Assembly (NCBI RefSeq): GCF_050510895.1
Contig: NZ_JBNINT010000001.1
Location: 3,906,001-3,970,000, forward strand
Source of the DNA: Pannonibacter phragmitetus_B
Lineage (GTDB): Bacteria > Pseudomonadota > Alphaproteobacteria > Rhizobiales > Stappiaceae
DNA: 64,000 nucleotides
Direction of reading: 5' to 3'
Part shown: one piece after another, positions 59,913 through 64,000 of the stretch
Position numbering within the stretch: position 1 is the stretch's first letter
Layout of the letters: the number at the start of each line of letters is the position of its first letter
The notes under the pieces: generated by a model
What the model was told of the DNA's origin: nothing
The model's database searches: none
The model's input: the letters and a program-made list of their open reading frames with translations, nothing else
Translations under genes and position numbers: made by a program

Positions 59913-59941
59913 ATGAGACGCGCAAGGACTGGAAGCTGCCG

Positions 59942-60610
59942 ATGATTTCCGATGCAATCCGCTCACTGGGGCAGGTTTTTGAGCCGGCTTTCCGGGCAAT
60001 CCTCATCAAATCCCTGGCTTTCACGCTGGCCGTGCTGATGGTGGTTTGGATCGGGCTGCAAGCGCTGGTCGCCGGATTTGTGGAACTGCCCTATCCCTGG
60101 CTCGATACGGTCGTCACGATCCTGACCGGTATTGGCGCAATCTTCGCGCTGGGTTTTCTGGTGGCGCCGGTAACGGCCCTCTTCGCCGGTTTCTTTCAAG
60201 ACAATGTCGCCGAAATTGTCGAGCGGACGAATTATTCTGCCGATCTGCCGGGCAAGGCCATGCCGCTGGGAACATCGCTGATCTCGACGCTGCGGTTCAC
60301 CGGCGTGGTCATTCTGGGCAATCTCTTTGCGCTGGTGCTGCTGCTGGTGCCGGGCATCAACCTCATCGCCTTCTTCGTGGTGAATGCCTACCTGCTGGGC
60401 CGTGAGTTCTTCGAGTTCGCCGCCTCCCGCTTCATGCCGCAAGCGGAAGCCAGGCGGCTGCGGCAGGCGCACAGCGGCAAGGTGTTCATCGCCGGTCTGC
60501 TGATTGCCGCTGTGCTGGCCGTGCCACTGCTGAACCTCGTTACGCCCGTATTTGCCACGATTTTCATGGTCCATCTGTTCAAACGGCTTTCCTTGGCCCG
60601 CCGGGTATGA
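59942..60610 (+). CDS. EI24/CysZ-family membrane protein
   Basis: A 222-residue membrane protein with about six hydrophobic segments, of the EI24 (CysZ-like) family. VFEPAFRAILIKSLAFTLAV, GFLVAPVTALFAGFFQDNVA and GINLIAFFVVNAYLLGREFF are recognisable; the last matches the N-AYLLGREFFE signature. E. coli CysZ imports sulfate, but many alphaproteobacterial homologues are of unknown function. ATG 59942 (MISDAIRS) is preferred over in-frame codons upstream that lie within the repeat. Intact frame. Confidence 0.82.
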   Translation: MISDAIRSLGQVFEPAFRAILIKSLAFTLAVLMVVWIGLQALVAGFVELPYPWLDTVVTILTGIGAIFALGFLVAPVTALFAGFFQDNVAEIVERTNYSADLPGKAMPLGTSLISTLRFTGVVILGNLFALVLLLVPGINLIAFFVVNAYLLGREFFEFAASRFMPQAEARRLRQAHSGKVFIAGLLIAAVLAVPLLNLVTPVFATIFMVHLFKRLSLARRV

Positions 60611-60682
60611 TTGGGTCCGCCACCCGGTAGCGGCAGAGGAGGAGCCTGCCGCAGACCGCAGACAGATCATGGGCGGGAGCAG

Positions 60683-61586
60683 ATGCAGGATCTTCTGAAC
60701 GCAATCGTCAGCGACGCCATGGCCTCGGACGACAGGGGCAAAGTGGCGGACTATATCCCGGAGCTTTCCCGGATTGATCCGAATCAGTTCGGGATCTGCG
60801 TGGCCACCGTATCCGGCGAGGTCTATGCCGCAGGGGATGCGGATACGCCCTTCTCGATCCAATCCGTATCCAAGGTGTTCGCACTCGCTCTGGCGCTGGG
60901 CAAGGTGGGTGACCAACTGTGGCACCGGGTAGGGCGGGAGCCATCGGGCCTTGCGTTCAATAGTCTTTTGCTACTTGAACACGAGAGCGGAATTCCTCGC
61001 AACCCTTTCATCAATGCCGGGGCGCTGGTGACCACCGACACCTATCTGGCGGACTCCTCCCCGCGAAGCGCTGGGGCAGATGGTGCGGTTTGTGCAGGCA
61101 GCCTGCGATTTTGAAGACATCCGCATCAACCAAAATGTTGCACAATCAGAAATTGCAACCGCAAACCGGAACTTCGCCCTTGCCCATTACCTTGCTTCCT
61201 TTGGCAACTTGCGGAACAGCACCGACAAGGTACTTGGCACTTACTGTCACCAGTGCGCCATCGACATGAGCTGCCGCCAGCTGGCGCTGGCCGGGCGGCT
61301 GCTGCTCGAAGGGCCGGACATGCCGCGCCTCATCTCGCGCGAGAGGCGCCGGCGCATCAACGCACTGATGATGACCTGCGGGCATTACGACGGCTCGGGC
61401 GACTTCGCCTTCCGCGTTGGCCTGCCGGGAAAAAGCGGTGTTGGCGGCGGAATACTCGTCATCGCGCCGGGCCGTGCCGCCATCGCCGTCTGGTCTCCAG
61501 GCCTGAACCAGTACGGCAATTCCAAGTTGGGAACGGAAGCCATGGAGACCTTTGCGCGCAAGACGGGCTGGTCTGTCTTTGGATAA
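60683..61586 (+). CDS. glsA: Glutaminase A, frame broken
   Basis: Serine-dependent glutaminase converting glutamine to glutamate and ammonia, about 300 residues after repair. The catalytic Ser-x-x-Lys is in TPFSIQSVSKVFALALAL (about residue 60). GLAFNSLLLLEHESGIPRNP and FINAGALVTTD follow. Later YCHQCAIDMSCRQLALAGRL and MTCGHYDGSGDFAFRVGLPG (with the catalytic Tyr) are conserved, then KSGVGGGILVI. One extra base sits in the C4 run 61059-61062; its removal joins YLADSS to REALGQMVRF. ATG 60683 (MQDLLNAIV). The 61587-61844 spacer is ordinary and holds no gene I can see. Confidence 0.92.
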
Positions 61587-61844
61587 ACCTGAAGATTCTC
61601 GTCAAGTTAAAGCTGTTTCCGCGCCTGCATAAACTTCACGCCATATTAACCTGCTCTGGTCTTTCAATCGTTCAAACCCGCGAGAATCCGGGCTTCGTAT
61701 TGGAGGAAAGAAACTCAATGCAGTTTTCACCCTCAGGATACTTTGACGTACCGTGTTCTTGGCGCTATTACCCCACTAGACAACGCCGCAGATTGCTGAC
61801 GTTTACGTAAACGGTAGCATGGCGTCGGACGGGAGAGAATGTCC

Positions 61845-62243
61845 ATGCCGGATGTCGATGTGAAGGGCAGCCGCCCTCTGTCGCCCCATCTTCAGATCTA
61901 CAAGCCGATCCTGACGATGGTGATGTCGATCCTCCACCGCATCACCGGTGGGGCGCTTTATTTCGGGACCCTGCTGCTGGCCTGGTGGCTCATCGCCGCC
62001 GCCTCCGGCGAGGCCTATTATGATTTCGTCAATGGCCTGATGGGCTCGATCCTTGGCCGCCTGGTGCTGTTCGGCTTCACCTGGGCCCTTGTTCACCACA
62101 TGCTGGGCGGCATCCGCCACTTCATCTGGGACATGGGCGCAGGTTTCAGCCGTGACGCGCGCGAATGGCTGGCCCGTGCCACCATCATTGGCTCCGTCGT
62201 GCTGACGATCCTGCTGTGGATCATTGGCTACATGGTCCGCTGA
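61845..62243 (+). CDS. sdhC: Succinate dehydrogenase cytochrome b556 subunit
   Basis: Membrane anchor of complex II, about 132 residues with three helices. It begins MPDVDVKGSRPLSPHLQIYK, the typical SPHLxIYKP signature, then SILHRITGGALYFGTLLLAW and LVHHMLGGIRHFIWDMG, whose His residues coordinate heme b. ATG 61845 has GGGAGAG at a good distance; ATG 61839 is an alternative two codons earlier. First gene of sdhCDA. Confidence 0.93.
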   Translation: MPDVDVKGSRPLSPHLQIYKPILTMVMSILHRITGGALYFGTLLLAWWLIAAASGEAYYDFVNGLMGSILGRLVLFGFTWALVHHMLGGIRHFIWDMGAGFSRDAREWLARATIIGSVVLTILLWIIGYMVR

Positions 62244-62254
62244 GGAGATTGATC

Positions 62255-62638
62255 ATGAGCGATATGCGCACTCCCCTCGGCAAGGTCCGCGGCCTTGGCT
62301 CCGCCAAGGAAGGCACCGAGCATTTCTGGCGCCAGCGCGTCACGGCCTTTGCCAACGTCTTCCTCATCTCGTTCTTCATCGTGCTGGTCATTTCCCTGCA
62401 GGGCTCAAGCCACACGGAACTGGTTGCAGCCCTGAAGAACCCGCTGCTGTCGATCCTGCTTCTGCTGGTCATCCTGTCCGGCATCTATCACATGAAGCTC
62501 GGCATGCAGGTCATCATCGAGGACTATGTCCACGGTGACGGCGTGAAGTTCCTCGCCCTGATGGCCAACATCTTCTTCTGTGCCGCTGTCGGCCTCGGAT
62601 CGGTGTTCGCGGTCATCAAGATTGCCTTTGGAGGCTGA
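62255..62638 (+). CDS. sdhD: Succinate dehydrogenase hydrophobic membrane anchor subunit
   Basis: A 127-residue membrane anchor, partner of SdhC in heme and ubiquinone binding. It begins MSDMRTPLGKVRGLGSAKEG and has GTEHFWRQRVTAFANVFLIS, with three hydrophobic helices ending LGSVFAVIKIAFGG. The YHMKLGMQVIIEDYVHGDG segment matches the SdhD pattern. 11 bases after sdhC and 5 bases before sdhA, with GAGGAGAT before the ATG. Confidence 0.92.
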   Translation: MSDMRTPLGKVRGLGSAKEGTEHFWRQRVTAFANVFLISFFIVLVISLQGSSHTELVAALKNPLLSILLLLVILSGIYHMKLGMQVIIEDYVHGDGVKFLALMANIFFCAAVGLGSVFAVIKIAFGG

Positions 62639-62643
62639 TCCAC

Positions 62644-64000
62644 ATGGCCAAGACCTATGAATTTGTCGAACACACCCACGATGTGGTGGTGGTCGGCGCC
62701 GGCGGTGCCGGCCTGCGCGCCACCCTCGGCATGGCCGAGCAGGGCCTGCGCACGGCCTGCATCACCAAGGTGTTCCCCACCCGCTCCCACACGGTGGCTG
62801 CACAGGGCGGCATTGCCGCCTCGCTGAAGAACATGACGCCGGACTGCTGGGAATGGCACATGTACGACACGGTGAAGGGCTCCGACTGGCTCGGTGATAC
62901 CGACGCCATGGAGTATCTGGCCCGTGAAGCGCCGAAGGCCGTGTATGAGCTGGAGCATTATGGCGTGCCCTTCTCGCGCACCGAAGATGGCCGCATCTAC
63001 CAGCGCCCCTTTGGCGGCCACATGCAGAACTACGGCGAAGGCCCCCGGTGCAGCGCACCTGCGCAGCGGCTGACCGTACCGGCCACGCCATCCTGCACAC
63101 GCTCTATGGCCAGTCCCTGCGCCACAACGCCGAATTCTACATCGAGTATTTCGCACTCGACCTGATCATGTCGGAAGACGGCGTGTGCCAGGGCGTGATT
63201 GCCTGGAACCTCGATGACGGCACCATCCACCGCTTCTCTGCGAAGATGGTTGTTCTGGCGACCGGCGGTTATGGCCGCGCCTATTTCTCCGCCACCTCGG
63301 CCCATACCTGCACCGGCGACGGCGGCGGCATGGTGGCCCGTGCGGGCCTGCCGCTGCAGGACATGGAATTCGTGCAGTTCCATCCGACCGGCATCTATGG
63401 CTCCGGCTGCCTCATCACCGAGGGTGCCCGCGGCGAAGGCGGCTATCTGGTCAACTCGGAAGGCGAGCGCTTCATGGAGCGCTATGCTCCCTCCGCCAAG
63501 GACCTTGCCTCCCGCGACGTGGTTTCGCGCTGCATGACCCTGGAGATCCGTGAAGGCCGCGGCGTCGGCAAGAACAAGGATCACATCTTCCTGCACCTCG
63601 ACCACCTGGATCCGGCCATGCTGGCCGAGCGTCTGCCGGGCATTTCCGAATCCGCGAAGATCTTCGCGGGCGTGGATGTGACCAAGGAGCCGATCCCGGT
63701 TCTGCCGACCGTGCACTACAACATGGGCGGCATTCCCACCAACTACTGGGGTGAAGTGCTGAACCCGGATTCCGCCAACCCGAACCGCATCCAGCCGGGC
63801 CTGATGGCCGTGGGTGAGGCGGGCTGTGCATCCGTGCATGGCGCCAACCGTCTTGGCTCCAACTCGCTGATCGACCTCGTGGTCTTCGGCCGCGCCGCTG
63901 CCATCCGCGCAGCCGAGGTTGTGGATCCCAAGTCCGCAGTGCCCACGCCGAACGAACGCTCCTGCGAGGAGATCATGGCCCGCTTCGACAAGACGCGCCA
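62644..64000 (+). CDS. sdhA: Succinate dehydrogenase flavoprotein subunit, frame broken and cut by window end
   Basis: Catalytic flavoprotein of complex II. The dinucleotide fold is HDVVVVGAGGAGLRATLGMA, and FPTRSHTVAAQGGIAASLKN carries the His that binds FAD covalently. FHPTGIYGSGCLITEGARGE and LPTVHYNMGGIPTNYWGEV are catalytic-site motifs. One base is missing at the C5 run 63042-63046; repair joins NYGEGPPVQRTCAAADRTGH. The 3' end is outside the window; about 450 of 600 residues are seen. Confidence 0.95.

Noticed and set aside
41486..64000. Programmed ribosomal frameshifting in polA, recR, murJ or sdhA
   Set aside because: Breaks occur at varied run types, in genes not known for recoding, and without downstream stimulatory structures common to them; error is simpler.

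Overview
The window is chromosomal DNA from an alphaproteobacterium. The replication block gyrB-recF-dnaN-dnaA, the neighbouring rpsT-echA-mutM-ubiE-ubiB-polA set, the coaBC, timA-mltA-smr and glnD-murJ-trpS neighbourhoods and sdhCDA all fit that class. Gene content and style resemble Stappiaceae/Pannonibacter-like Hyphomicrobiales or Rhodobacterales relatives, but the genus is only a guess. Most of the window is clearly GC-rich; the first ~7.8 kb looks poorer in GC by eye.

Layout. 1-6797 (minus strand): a surface-polysaccharide locus with an AsnB-type amidotransferase, an O-antigen polymerase/ligase-like protein, a glucuronyl C5-epimerase-like protein, a MurJ-type flippase and a GT4 glycosyltransferase. 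It ends at a decayed IS3-family element (6970-7760). 7932-16563: coaBC, a LppC-like lipoprotein, rsmI and yraN, a repair group (DUF2256 protein, photolyase, mmcB) and two hydrolases. 16755-20563: a sulfur operon of two YeeE/YedE half-transporters, a persulfide-dioxygenase-like enzyme and a SulP permease, with a readable promoter/operator. 20586-25196: a DedA-PAP2 fusion, a phosphatase-like protein lacking the signature arginine, and a tannase/feruloyl-esterase-like protein. 25321-30814: a self-contained phosphotransferase system (fused HPr-EI, EIIB, EIIA, EIIC) beside a divergent SorC-type regulator. 30913-46896: the dnaA-region housekeeping block. 46984-64000: an acyltransferase, fxsA, timA-mltA-smr, an XRE regulator, glnD, murJ, trpS, ybaB, recR, a methyltransferase, a CysZ/EI24-like membrane protein, glutaminase and sdhCDA (sdhA runs off the end).

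A major caveat is sequence quality. About 24 reading-frame breaks interrupt otherwise intact genes, many of them essential (polA, coaBC, murJ, sdhA). Almost all sit at short homopolymer runs: about 19 act as one missing base and 5 as one extra base. I read these as base-calling errors rather than pseudogenes and give repaired gene extents. I found no CRISPR array, tRNA or rRNA gene, or prophage, and nothing that is convincingly a wholly new system. The most interesting biology is the uronic-acid-modifying polysaccharide locus, the sulfur operon with its operator, the stand-alone PTS, the DedA-PAP2 fusion, and two families of intergenic palindromic repeats.
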